Source: Elstera sp043721315
Lineage (GTDB): Bacteria > Pseudomonadota > Alphaproteobacteria > Elsterales > Elsteraceae
DNA: 52,790 nucleotides
NCBI GenBank assembly: GCA_043721315.1
Contig: JAYSQZ010000078.1
Location: 1-52,790 of the forward strand
Reading direction: 5' to 3'
In this document: positions 1 to 7,975 of the stretch, piece after piece
Numbering within the stretch: position 1 is the stretch's first letter
Layout of the letters: every line of letters starts with the position of its first letter
The notes under the pieces: model-generated
The model's input: the letters and a program-made list of their open reading frames with translations, nothing else
Databases searched by the model: none
What the model was told of the DNA's origin: nothing
Made by a program: the position numbers and the translations under genes

Positions 1-34
1 TAGAGCTGCGTGCGATTAATCGGACGCAGCTCTA
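1..34. repeat. 34-bp near-perfect palindrome
   Basis: Arms at 1-11 (TAGAGCTGCGT) and 24-34 (ACGCAGCTCTA) are perfect reverse complements. The 12-base centre is itself palindromic around TTAA at 16-19, so only the 12/23 pair is mismatched. No T-run follows on the plus strand, so it is not a textbook intrinsic terminator. It may be the end of a terminator for a gene outside the window, a protein-binding dyad, or a dispersed palindromic repeat. Confidence 0.6.
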
Positions 35-51
35 AAAGCAGCCTCAGGCGT

Positions 52-130
52 GTTTGACACGCCAAGCGTGTCGGGTGAGGCTGCGGCCAAGGGCGCGGAT
101 GCGCCCGGCCAAGCCCTTGGCGCGTCAAAC
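52..130. repeat. Nested inverted repeats upstream of the SDR gene
   Basis: Outer arms at 52-66 and 116-130 pair at 14 of 15 positions (GTTTGAC.CGCCAAG against its complement). Inside lies GGGCGC (91-96) / GCGCCC (101-106) with a GGAT loop. A second perfect pair, GCCAAGGG (86-93) and CCCTTGGC (114-121), competes with the outer arm, so two mutually exclusive folds are possible. The same octamer pair forms the second hairpin after the acetyl-CoA synthetase gene (30422-30442). It could be a terminator of an upstream unit or an alternating leader structure; there is no clear U-tract. Confidence 0.5.
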
Positions 131-190
131 GCACCGGGCGGCGAGGGCTAAGATAAGTCTTCTGTCTTCTAAATCTATGAAAGAAATAAA

Positions 191-922
191 ATGTCTTCTC
201 CAGTCGTTCTCATCACCGGCGCGGGTCGCGGCATTGGCGCGGCTACGGCCAAAGTTCTGACTGAACAGGGCGCGAAAGTTGGCGTGCTTGCGCGCCGCAG
301 GACCGATGCCGACGCGGTGGTGGCCGGGCTTTCCGCTGGCTCCGCGCTGGCGTTGGGCTGCGACGTGCGTGACAGGGCTGGGCTAGGCGAGGCGCTGGAG
401 GAGGCTTTCGGCCCACTCACGGCGCTGATCAACAATGCTGCCATCCTCGGCCCCTTGGAAAAGCTGCATGAGGCGGACCCGGACGCTTGGGCCGAAACCA
501 TCGACGTTAACCTGTCGGCGGCCCTATGGGTTATTCAAGCCGTGCTGCCGGGGTTTATCGAACGGGGGAGCGGGACGATCATCAATATCTCCTCCGGCGC
601 GGCCCACAAGCCGATTGCAGGTTGGAGCGCCTATTGCGCCAGCAAGGCTGGGCTGGCGATGCTCACCCAATCTCTTCACTTGGAATATGCGGCGGCGGGG
701 GTGCGGGTTTTTGGGATTGCACCGGGGGTGGTCGATACGGGGATGCAAGCCGCCATTCGCGCTTCGGGTCATACGCCGGAGCGGCTTCGCGACCGCAGCA
801 CCTTGGCGCACCCGGACGCACCCGCTAAGATAATCGCCGCGCTATTATCTTCAAAAGCCGAGGAATTCCTCGGGCAAGAACTTGATGTTCGCAGCGAGCC
901 TTTAAGGTATATTATAGAATAA
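191..922 (+). CDS. SDR family NAD(P)-dependent oxidoreductase
   Basis: The 243-residue protein is a classical short-chain dehydrogenase/reductase and should reduce or oxidise a carbonyl/alcohol with NAD(P)(H) in the cytosol; the substrate cannot be read from sequence. The N-terminus carries the Rossmann nucleotide-binding motif GAGRGIG (about residues 11-17). NNAA follows near residue 85, and the catalytic Ser and YCASK (Tyr-x-x-x-Lys) lie near residues 138-156. ISS before the Ser is typical. Length is normal for the family. The ATG at 191 puts the first beta-strand (PVVLITG) right after the start, as expected; the ribosome-binding site is weak (GAAAGA). It stands alone, followed by 164 bases before the chemotaxis gene, so there is no operon clue to its substrate. 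Confidence 0.85.
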   Translation: MSSPVVLITGAGRGIGAATAKVLTEQGAKVGVLARRRTDADAVVAGLSAGSALALGCDVRDRAGLGEALEEAFGPLTALINNAAILGPLEKLHEADPDAWAETIDVNLSAALWVIQAVLPGFIERGSGTIINISSGAAHKPIAGWSAYCASKAGLAMLTQSLHLEYAAAGVRVFGIAPGVVDTGMQAAIRASGHTPERLRDRSTLAHPDAPAKIIAALLSSKAEEFLGQELDVRSEPLRYIIE

Positions 923-1086
923 AAGTATTTGATATTTTTCTTAAAAACTCAAGCTGTCCCAATACGGCGATCGAGGATTGTCATAAACCGTTAAAAGTGG
1001 CACTCTTTTTCATATGAACGGGCTAAAGTGAAGAATAGCCTGAAAAAACGAAAGCGGGCTTAAGCCGCGCTTCGGGGGAGAGAACC

Positions 1087-3228
1087 ATGGCCACTCAAAC
1101 GGCACCGTCCCGCTTTGGGATTAAAACCCGTCTTTATGGAACCTTTGCGCTCATTGCCTGCCTCACGGCGTTGAACGGCGGCGCGTCGTTTCTGTCTCTG
1201 AACGATACGGTGCGCGGGATCGGCGATCTTGGCGGCACGGTTTTGCCGGCGGTCGTGACCTCTCTCGAGCTGGCGCAGGTAACGGCGACCTTGCGGGCGG
1301 AAGCGCCGGGACTCGCCCGTGTTGAAACAGCGGATGAACTGAAGCTGCTCAACCAGACGGTAAGCAGTTTAGTCGTGAGCCAGAAGGAGAAGCTACAGCG
1401 GCTGAAAGAAACTGTAGAAGACTCGCACGCCGTTGAGAAAATAACAGCCTTGAGCGCTGATAATGAAATCCTTATAAAGCAATTAGCAGATTTAGGCGCA
1501 CAGCAGATTTCTGTGCAGGAGAGACTAGACAAAATAACTCTCGATACAATGTTCGATTTTGAAGATTTCAACGATTATGTTCGCCCGTTGATCGAAACCA
1601 CGGAAATTGATCTGAAGCGCACTGTACGCGGCCTCAACGAGGGCGGGCCGAAAACCAGCGAGTTAGCGCAGAAACTTTACACCACCGACCTGCCGACTCT
1701 GCGGGCCTTGCTCGATATCCAATCGAACACCAACCTTGCCATTGGCATGATCACGTCTGGGGCGAGCGTGCCTTTCGGCAGCAGCTACGATAATTTGCAA
1801 CAGCGCTATAATTGGGCGGAGCTTCGCCTAAATAGCGCGGTCGCGTCCTACCCAGATCTAGCGGATCGGGAGAAGCTGACCGCCCTCACCAGCGCGATTT
1901 TAAGACGCGCGCAAGGAGTGGAGGGGGTGTTCGAGACGCGCGTTCGTCAAGGCAAGCTCGAAGAGCAACTGACGCAAGCCGAGGGCAATTTAGTCGCAGG
2001 CTCAGAAGCGCTTGGCCAGATTGTCGCGGATTTAGTGGCGGCGCAGCAGGCAACGGCGGGAAGCACCGTAACCCAAACGAAAGCACAGGCAGCCTTGTCG
2101 CTCAGTCTGCAACTAGGGCTGAGTGCGGTGATGATCGTGTCGATTTTCTTGTTGGGGTGGCTTTACGTGGGCCGTTCGATCATGCGGCGATTGCAGAAGT
2201 TGGCCAATGCGATGCGGCAGATTGCAAGTGGCCAGCTTGACACTGAGATCAGCACGCGCGGCGGCGATGAAGTGGCGGCGATGTCGCAGGCCCTGTTAGT
2301 CTTCCGCGATACCGCGCGCGCGGTGGCGGAGGCCAATGCGCGGATCGACGTGGAGCGCACTCAGGCCAGCCAGCAACGGCGTGCCGCCATGCTGTCGATG
2401 GCAACCATGTTCGAAGCCGATGTGCAGCAGGTTGCCACGCGCGTTTCCGGCGCGGTGGAGAAGGTTTACGGCAGCGTCCGCGCCATGAGCGATTTGACCG
2501 AACAGAACCGCACGAAGGTTGATAAGGCGGTGGAAGCGTCGCAACAGGCCAATCACAGCGTTGGGCAAGCGGCAGCCGCCGCTGGGCAACTGTCGCAATC
2601 CATCGCCGAAATCGCCCAACGGGTGAGCGAGTCCGCGCTAATGTCGGGCACGGCTGTGCAGACCGTGATGGAGACGCGCACGACGGTCGAGGGCCTGTCG
2701 GTGGCGGCGCAGAAAATCGGCGCTGTCGTCGATCTTATTCATCAGGTCGCGGCGCAAACCAATCTGCTGGCGCTGAATGCCACGATCGAGGCGGCGCGGG
2801 CGGGGGACGCGGGTAAGGGGTTTGCCGTGGTCGCGGGCGAGGTTAAATCGCTCGCCACGCAAACCGCGAAAGCCACCGACGAGATTGCAGCGCAAATTGC
2901 CCAAGTGCAGGCGATTGCCCAAAACGTCTCCAATTCCATCCGCACGGTTCAGTCCGCCATCGTCGGGATTGAAGGGATCGCCAATACGATTGCGGCGGCG
3001 GTGGATGAGCAAGATGCGTCCACCCGCGAAATCGCGCGCGGGCTGCACATCGCCGCCGAAAGCAGTACGGAGGCCGCTACCATTTTGGGCGATGTCACTC
3101 AAGCCGCCGCCATCGTCGGCCAATCCGCTCACGATAGCCTCTCGGCGGCGCAAGTGCTGCGCGACGATACCGGTCATTTATCGGACGAGGTGGATCGTTT
3201 CGTTTCTAAAGTCCGAACCGCTGTGTAA
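1087..3228 (+). CDS. Methyl-accepting chemotaxis protein
   Basis: This 713-residue inner-membrane chemoreceptor would couple an external signal to CheA/CheW. A first membrane segment lies at about residues 14-34 and a second at about 335-358 (VMIVSIFLLGWLYVG). They bracket a roughly 300-residue periplasmic helical ligand domain of unrecognised specificity. A HAMP linker (about 358-410) and a coiled-coil signalling domain follow, with the conserved hairpin tip near residues 555-590 (NLLALNATIEAARAG, GKGFAVVAGEV). No C-terminal CheR/CheB pentapeptide tether is visible. The ATG at 1087 has a strong GGGGGAGAG ribosome-binding site 5 bases upstream. No che genes are nearby, so it is an orphan receptor. 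It precedes glpR, but no link to glycerol taxis can be shown. Confidence 0.93.
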   Translation: MATQTAPSRFGIKTRLYGTFALIACLTALNGGASFLSLNDTVRGIGDLGGTVLPAVVTSLELAQVTATLRAEAPGLARVETADELKLLNQTVSSLVVSQKEKLQRLKETVEDSHAVEKITALSADNEILIKQLADLGAQQISVQERLDKITLDTMFDFEDFNDYVRPLIETTEIDLKRTVRGLNEGGPKTSELAQKLYTTDLPTLRALLDIQSNTNLAIGMITSGASVPFGSSYDNLQQRYNWAELRLNSAVASYPDLADREKLTALTSAILRRAQGVEGVFETRVRQGKLEEQLTQAEGNLVAGSEALGQIVADLVAAQQATAGSTVTQTKAQAALSLSLQLGLSAVMIVSIFLLGWLYVGRSIMRRLQKLANAMRQIASGQLDTEISTRGGDEVAAMSQALLVFRDTARAVAEANARIDVERTQASQQRRAAMLSMATMFEADVQQVATRVSGAVEKVYGSVRAMSDLTEQNRTKVDKAVEASQQANHSVGQAAAAAGQLSQSIAEIAQRVSESALMSGTAVQTVMETRTTVEGLSVAAQKIGAVVDLIHQVAAQTNLLALNATIEAARAGDAGKGFAVVAGEVKSLATQTAKATDEIAAQIAQVQAIAQNVSNSIRTVQSAIVGIEGIANTIAAAVDEQDASTREIARGLHIAAESSTEAATILGDVTQAAAIVGQSAHDSLSAAQVLRDDTGHLSDEVDRFVSKVRTAV

Positions 3229-3285
3229 GACTGAAAATACGCTTAAAAGGCGCGGTTTCAAAAAGTCTTGAGGGGGGTATTGGTG

Positions 3286-4116
3286 ATGCGCGGCACGCTG
3301 CAAGCGTTTCGTCCAGATGTGCGGACGCAAAGCCTAACAAATGACCGTCAGCAAGAGATTCTTAAACTGGCGCGGGCCAACGGGCGCGTGACTGTGGAGG
3401 ATTTGGCAGCCCGGTTCGAGGTTACGCCGCAAACCATTCGCAAGGACTTGAACGATCTCTGTGAGCGGCGGTTGCTTTCGCGCGTGCATGGGGGCGCGAT
3501 CATTTCTTCAGGGGTGAGCAATCTCGCCTATCAGGCCCGGCGGTTCGTGGCGCAGACGGAAAAAGAGGCGATTGGGATGGCCGCCGCACGCCACATCCCC
3601 AACCGCGCCTCGCTGTTCATCAACATCGGCACGACCACCGAAGAGGTGGCGAAAGCCTTGGGCCAGCACGAAGATTTGCTGGTCATCACCAATAATCTCA
3701 ATGTTGCAACCTTACTCTACCCCAACCCGCATATCGACGTGATCGTTGCGGGTGGCCCCGTGCGGCGGGTTGATGGGGCTGTCGTGGGGGAGGCGACGGT
3801 GCAGTTCATCAATCAGTTCAAGGTGGATTATGCCGTGATCGGCGCGTCGGCGATTGATGAGGAAGGCGCGCTGCTGGATTTCGATTACCGCGAGGTGCGC
3901 GTATCCCGCGCCATTATCGAAAATGCCCGCCATGTGATTCTGGTGGCGGATAAAATGAAGTTCACACGAACCGCCCCAGTTCGGATCGGACACGTTTCCG
4001 AAATCGACTTATTTGTGACGGATCGGTTGCCGGATGGGAAAATCACAGAAATATGCCGGGAGAACTCAGTAGAGGTGCTGGAAGTGGGCAGTTTTGAAGA
4101 AGAATCCGCCGTTTAG
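3286..4116 (+). CDS. glpR: DeoR-family glycerol regulon repressor GlpR
   Basis: A DeoR-type repressor of 276 residues, expected to bind operators of the adjacent glp operon and release on glycerol 3-phosphate. An N-terminal winged helix-turn-helix (about residues 18-70: RQQEILKLARANGRVTVEDL, then VTPQTIRKDLNDL) precedes the DeoR sugar-phosphate domain, with NIGTTTEEVA and ITNNLNVA as phosphate-loop segments. An in-frame TTG at 3268 would add six residues, but AGGGGGG (3271-3277) sits 8 bases before the ATG at 3286 and decides the start. E. coli GlpR is about 252 residues, so this one has a slightly longer N-terminus. It lies 124 bases upstream of glpD in the same direction, consistent with local control. 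Identity as GlpR rather than another DeoR member rests largely on this context. Confidence 0.88.
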   Translation: MRGTLQAFRPDVRTQSLTNDRQQEILKLARANGRVTVEDLAARFEVTPQTIRKDLNDLCERRLLSRVHGGAIISSGVSNLAYQARRFVAQTEKEAIGMAAARHIPNRASLFINIGTTTEEVAKALGQHEDLLVITNNLNVATLLYPNPHIDVIVAGGPVRRVDGAVVGEATVQFINQFKVDYAVIGASAIDEEGALLDFDYREVRVSRAIIENARHVILVADKMKFTRTAPVRIGHVSEIDLFVTDRLPDGKITEICRENSVEVLEVGSFEEESAV

Positions 4117-4133
4117 CATTTTAATCAAAATAT

Positions 4134-4187
4134 CGCATTGCAGCATTGCGAATTCCTCTTGAGTTCGGATTAAGGCGCGAATACGAT
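4134..4187 (+). promoter_or_regulatory. glpD operon promoter with candidate operator
   Basis: TTGAGT (4159-4164) and TACGAT (4182-4187) are separated by 17 bases, a plausible sigma-70 type promoter about 50 bases before the glpD start. Just upstream, 4134-4150 is an imperfect 17-bp palindrome built from two GCATTGC units, mismatched at two symmetric positions. The dyad is a candidate GlpR operator. The assignment to GlpR is inference from position. Confidence 0.5.
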
Positions 4188-4240
4188 CAAACGAAATAAA
4201 AAAACGCGCAGTTGAAAAGCCTAAGCTTGGGAGAAAACGG

Positions 4241-5764
4241 ATGGGGCAGGTCTATGACCTTGCAATCATCGGCGGTGGGATTAATGGCTGCGGCATTGCG
4301 CGCGACGCAATTGGCCGAGGTCTAAAAACCTATCTGTGCGAGCAAAATGATTTAGCCAGCGGCACCTCGTCGTGGTCAACGAAGCTGATTCACGGTGGCT
4401 TGCGCTATTTGGAACATTACGAGTTTCGGTTGGTACGCGAAGCGCTGATCGAGCGAGAAATTCTGTGGGCGCTGGCTCCCCATATCATCTGGCCGCTGCG
4501 CTTCGTGTTGCCGCATCACAAAGGGTTGCGTCCGCAGTGGCTGCTGCGCCTGGGGCTGTTTCTGTATGATAATCTCGGCGGGCGGAAACTGTTGCCCGGC
4601 ACGCGCACGCTCGATCTGCGCCGCGATGCCGCCGGAGCACCGCTAAAGCCGGGGTTCGCGCGGGCTTTTGAATATTCCGACTGCTGGGTGCAGGATTCGC
4701 GCCTCGTAGTGCTGAACGCGATGGATGCCAAAGCGCGGGGGGCCACGGTCGAAACCGGCACGCGCTTTATTTCCGCTGAACGCCGGGCTGATCGTTGGGT
4801 GCTGGAGATGGAAACGGCGGCAGGCGCGCGGCGGCAGATCACTGCAAAAGCCCTCGTGAATGCGGCGGGGCCGTGGGTTGCCGATGTGCTTACTCAGCGC
4901 ATTCGCACCAATACCAATGCGAAGGTTCGTTTGGTGCAAGGCTCGCACATTGTCGTGCGGAAACTTTTCGATCACGACCGCTGCTATATTTTCCAAAACG
5001 GCGACGGGCGCATTATCTTCGCTATTCCCTACGAGCAGGATTTCACCCTCATCGGCACCACCGATCAGGATTATGCGGGCGATCCGGCCCTGGTAGCGGC
5101 AACGCCGCAGGAAATTGCTTACCTCTGTTCGGCAGCGTCCGAATATTTCGCTCGGCCCATCACCGAAACGGATGTGGTCTGGACCTATTCCGGCGTGCGC
5201 CCGCTTTATGACGACGGTGCCTCCAAAGCCCAGGAAGCGACGCGCGATTACGTGCTGACGCTCGATGCGCCCGGCACTGCCGCGCCCTTGCTCTCGGTCT
5301 TTGGCGGCAAGATCACCACCTATCGGCGTTTGGCGGAAGCCGTGCTGGATAAGCTCGGCCCGCACCTGCCGTCCGCGACGCAAAAGCCGAAGGGCTGGAC
5401 AGCGCACGAGCCGCTACCGGGGGGCGATTTTCCGCCAACGGGGTTCGATGAGTTATTGCGCGCTCTTCAGCAGCGCTACCCCTTTCTTAAGGCAGCGCAC
5501 GCTTGGCGGCTTGCCCGCACGTATGGCACGCGCGCCGATCTGTTGTTGGGCGGGGCGAAAAACCTGGCTGATCTTGGCCAGAGTTTCGGGGCCGATCTAA
5601 CGGAACGTGAGGTTCTTTATCTGATGCGGGAAGAATGGGCGCGCGCGGCAGATGATATTCTCTGGCGGCGCAGTAAACTCGGGCTGAAGGTTGCCCCCAC
5701 CGACGTGGCGGCGCTCATGCGCTTCATGGCGTCGGCGGGTGCCGCGCAGGATGGTGCGGCATGA
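4241..5764 (+). CDS. glpD: Aerobic glycerol-3-phosphate dehydrogenase GlpD
   Basis: FAD-dependent, membrane-associated oxidation of sn-glycerol 3-phosphate to dihydroxyacetone phosphate, passing electrons to quinone. The 507-residue length matches the E. coli enzyme (501). The N-terminal FAD motif is IIGGGINGCGIARDA (about residues 9-23). SGTSSWSTKLIHGGLRYLE follows, the family's second signature, and a DAO-type body and C-terminal helical domain complete it. The ATG at 4241 follows GGGAGAAAACGG, a good ribosome-binding site. It is first in the operon, behind a promoter and a candidate operator, and its last four bases overlap the glpS start (ATGA), so the two are translationally coupled. The product is the entry enzyme for the glycerol imported by the transporter encoded downstream, after phosphorylation by a kinase not found in this window. 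Confidence 0.95.
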   Translation: MGQVYDLAIIGGGINGCGIARDAIGRGLKTYLCEQNDLASGTSSWSTKLIHGGLRYLEHYEFRLVREALIEREILWALAPHIIWPLRFVLPHHKGLRPQWLLRLGLFLYDNLGGRKLLPGTRTLDLRRDAAGAPLKPGFARAFEYSDCWVQDSRLVVLNAMDAKARGATVETGTRFISAERRADRWVLEMETAAGARRQITAKALVNAAGPWVADVLTQRIRTNTNAKVRLVQGSHIVVRKLFDHDRCYIFQNGDGRIIFAIPYEQDFTLIGTTDQDYAGDPALVAATPQEIAYLCSAASEYFARPITETDVVWTYSGVRPLYDDGASKAQEATRDYVLTLDAPGTAAPLLSVFGGKITTYRRLAEAVLDKLGPHLPSATQKPKGWTAHEPLPGGDFPPTGFDELLRALQQRYPFLKAAHAWRLARTYGTRADLLLGGAKNLADLGQSFGADLTEREVLYLMREEWARAADDILWRRSKLGLKVAPTDVAALMRFMASAGAAQDGAA

Positions 5765-6843
5765 GCCTGAGCTTGAAGAATATCGGGAAGCGCGTGATGG
5801 GGGAGGATCACATTCAAGATGTGACGCTCACGCTCACGCGCGGCACGGTCAATGTGCTGTTAGGGCCAACGCTCGCGGGTAAAACCAGCTTGATGCGGCT
5901 GATGGCGGGGCTGGATAAATCCACCGCTGGCACGATGAGTTTCGACGGGCGCGATATTACCGGCCTGCCGGTGCGGAAACGCTCCGTGGCGATGGTCTAT
6001 CAGCAGTTCATCAACTACCCAACACTATCGGTATTTGAGAATATCGTATCGCCGTTGCGCGTCGCGGGGCTGAGTAAAGCCGAGATCGAGACGCGCGGGC
6101 AGGAAGCGGCGGCGCTACTGCGGCTCACGCCTTACTTGAAACGCACGCCCTTACAGCTTTCGGGCGGCCAACAGCAGCGCACGGCAATTGCCCGCGCGTT
6201 GGTAAAAGGCGCGGATTTAGTGCTGATGGACGAGCCACTGGCCAATCTAGACTATAAACTGCGGGAAGAAATGCGGGAAGAGCTGCCGCGTATCTTCGGT
6301 GCGACGGGGAGCATCTTCGTTTATGCCACGACTGAGCCTACCGAAGCGTTGCTGCTCGGCGGGCACACGGCGACACTGTGGGAAGGGCGGGTAACGCAGT
6401 TCGGGCGCACCGCAGATATTTACCGCGTGCCGCAAGATTTGATTACGGCGAAAGTTCTGTCCGATCCGCCGCTGAACACGGTTTCCGTCTGGAAAAGCGG
6501 TAACACCTACCGCCTGCCCGATGGCAACCAGTTTGAAACTGGGCGATTTGCCGTGCCCGATGGGGCCTATATCTTCGGCTTCCGCGCCCACCATGCGGCG
6601 CTAACGGAAAGCGGCCCTGGCCAACTTAGTCTCTCCGGGCATGTGGCCGTTTCAGAAATAACCGGCTCTGAAAGCTATATCCACGTCGATGCGGCGGCAG
6701 ACCGTTGGGTTGCCTTGGCGCGCGGTGTTGTTAAGGTCGATCCCGGTGCGCCTATCCGCCTGTCGCTCGACCCCAAGCGGCTGTATCTCTTCTCCCCCGC
6801 CGGTGTGCTCGTTGAAGCCGCCGACGCAGCCCTTGCAGCGTGA
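5761..6843 (+). CDS. glpS: Glycerol ABC transporter ATPase GlpS (signature-bearing subunit)
   Basis: One of two nucleotide-binding subunits of the glycerol importer; 360 residues with an N-terminal ABC domain and a C-terminal TOBE-type regulatory domain. Walker A is GPTLAGKTS rather than the usual GPSGCGKST. The Q-loop region reads VYQQFINYPTLSV, the signature LSGGQQQR is intact, and Walker B is LVLMDEPLANLD. The switch region reads YATTEPTEA where most relatives have THDQ.EA, so the switch histidine is missing. Its partner GlpT has the opposite pattern (intact histidine, broken signature). A GlpS-GlpT dimer would therefore have one complete and one degenerate ATP site. The start overlaps glpD by four bases. 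The assignment as GlpS rests on gene order and the paired ATPases. Confidence 0.9.
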   Translation: MSLSLKNIGKRVMGEDHIQDVTLTLTRGTVNVLLGPTLAGKTSLMRLMAGLDKSTAGTMSFDGRDITGLPVRKRSVAMVYQQFINYPTLSVFENIVSPLRVAGLSKAEIETRGQEAAALLRLTPYLKRTPLQLSGGQQQRTAIARALVKGADLVLMDEPLANLDYKLREEMREELPRIFGATGSIFVYATTEPTEALLLGGHTATLWEGRVTQFGRTADIYRVPQDLITAKVLSDPPLNTVSVWKSGNTYRLPDGNQFETGRFAVPDGAYIFGFRAHHAALTESGPGQLSLSGHVAVSEITGSESYIHVDAAADRWVALARGVVKVDPGAPIRLSLDPKRLYLFSPAGVLVEAADAALAA

Positions 6844-6850
6844 GGCGATC

Positions 6851-7975
6851 ATGGCACGCATAGACCTGCAAGACCTTGCCCATTCCTATCATCCCAACCC
6901 GGCTTCGGACGCGGATTACGCGCTGAAACCGATGACGCGGACGTGGGATGACGGCGGCGCGTATGCCCTTCTCGGCCCATCCGGCTGTGGCAAGACGACA
7001 TTGCTCAACATCATCTCCGGGTTGATTATCCCGTCACGCGGCAAAATTCTGTTCGATGGGGCGGATATTTCCACCCTGCCGACCGAAAAGCGCAACATTG
7101 CCCAGGTGTTCCAGTTCCCGGTTATCTACGACACGATGAGCGTTTACGATAATCTGGCTTTCCCACTGCGAAACCGCCGTGTGCCGGAAAAAGAGGTGGA
7201 CGCGCGGGTGCGCGAGATTGCCGGAATGCTCGATTTGGGCCGCGACCTGTCGCGCCCCGCTACGGGGCTGACGGCAGACGCAAAACAGAAAATCTCGCTT
7301 GGACGCGGCCTTGTTCGCTCGGACGTATCGGCGATTTTGTTCGATGAGCCGCTAACCGTGATCGACCCGCACCTGAAGTGGGAATTGCGCTCCAAGATTA
7401 AGGAGTTGCATCGACGCCTCCCGCTCACGCTGATTTACGTCACCCACGATCAAACCGAAGCGCTGACCATCGCCGATCAAGTGGTGGTGATGTACGACGG
7501 CGGCGTGATGCAAAGCGGCTCGCCGGAAGATTTGTTCGAGCGGCCCGATCATACGTTCGTCGGCAAATTCATCGGCTCGCCGGGGATGAATATTCTGCCC
7601 TGCCGCCTGGACGGTACGATTGCCACCGTCGGCGAGCAGGCGATTGCCGTGCCCAACGTAGGCCGCCCCACGGGTAACGGGCCGCTGGAACTCGGCATTC
7701 GCCCGGAATACGTTACCCTTGCCCCCGTTGGCGTTGGTTTGCCCGTGCAAATCAAGCGCGTTGACGATCTCGGGCGCTCCCGCATCGCACGGGTAGAACT
7801 CTCTGGGCAGCCCCTGATTGCCTCTGTGCCGGAAGGCGCGTCGATCAATGGGGCCGAGGCCAGCGTGATTCTCGATCCGCGCGCGCTGCATCTTTATGAA
7901 GGCGGCTTCCGCCGCGCCCCGACTCAAGAGGTGCGTCCCCAAGAGGTCCGCCCCCAAGAGGTCCGTCATGGATAA
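6851..7975 (+). CDS. glpT: Glycerol ABC transporter ATPase GlpT (degenerate signature)
   Basis: Second ATPase of the glycerol importer, 374 residues; unrelated to the E. coli glycerol-phosphate permease of the same name. Walker A GPSGCGKTT is canonical, Walker B is AILFDEPLTVIDP, and the switch region YVTHDQTEA keeps its histidine. The signature is abnormal: LTADAKQKISLGR stands where LSGGQ.QR is expected. The reading frame is open back to 6689, but the ATG at 6851, seven bases after the glpS stop, gives the normal N-terminus (MARIDLQDL). The C-terminus ends in a three-fold QEVRP-type repeat, encoded by a tandem 15-bp repeat that also forms the glpP leader. The last 8 bases overlap glpP. Confidence 0.9.
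   Translation: MARIDLQDLAHSYHPNPASDADYALKPMTRTWDDGGAYALLGPSGCGKTTLLNIISGLIIPSRGKILFDGADISTLPTEKRNIAQVFQFPVIYDTMSVYDNLAFPLRNRRVPEKEVDARVREIAGMLDLGRDLSRPATGLTADAKQKISLGRGLVRSDVSAILFDEPLTVIDPHLKWELRSKIKELHRRLPLTLIYVTHDQTEALTIADQVVVMYDGGVMQSGSPEDLFERPDHTFVGKFIGSPGMNILPCRLDGTIATVGEQAIAVPNVGRPTGNGPLELGIRPEYVTLAPVGVGLPVQIKRVDDLGRSRIARVELSGQPLIASVPEGASINGAEASVILDPRALHLYEGGFRRAPTQEVRPQEVRPQEVRHG
7925..7967 (+). repeat. Triple 15-bp tandem repeat carrying ribosome-binding sites
   Basis: Units start at 7925, 7940 and 7955, each beginning CAAGAGGT; the third runs straight into the glpP ATG at 7968. The repeat codes for the last residues of GlpT and also places three AAGAGGT Shine-Dalgarno-like sequences 15 bases apart in front of glpP. 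The third is 5 bases from the ATG. Copy-number change by slippage would alter the GlpT tail in steps of five residues without breaking the frame. Confidence 0.75.
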
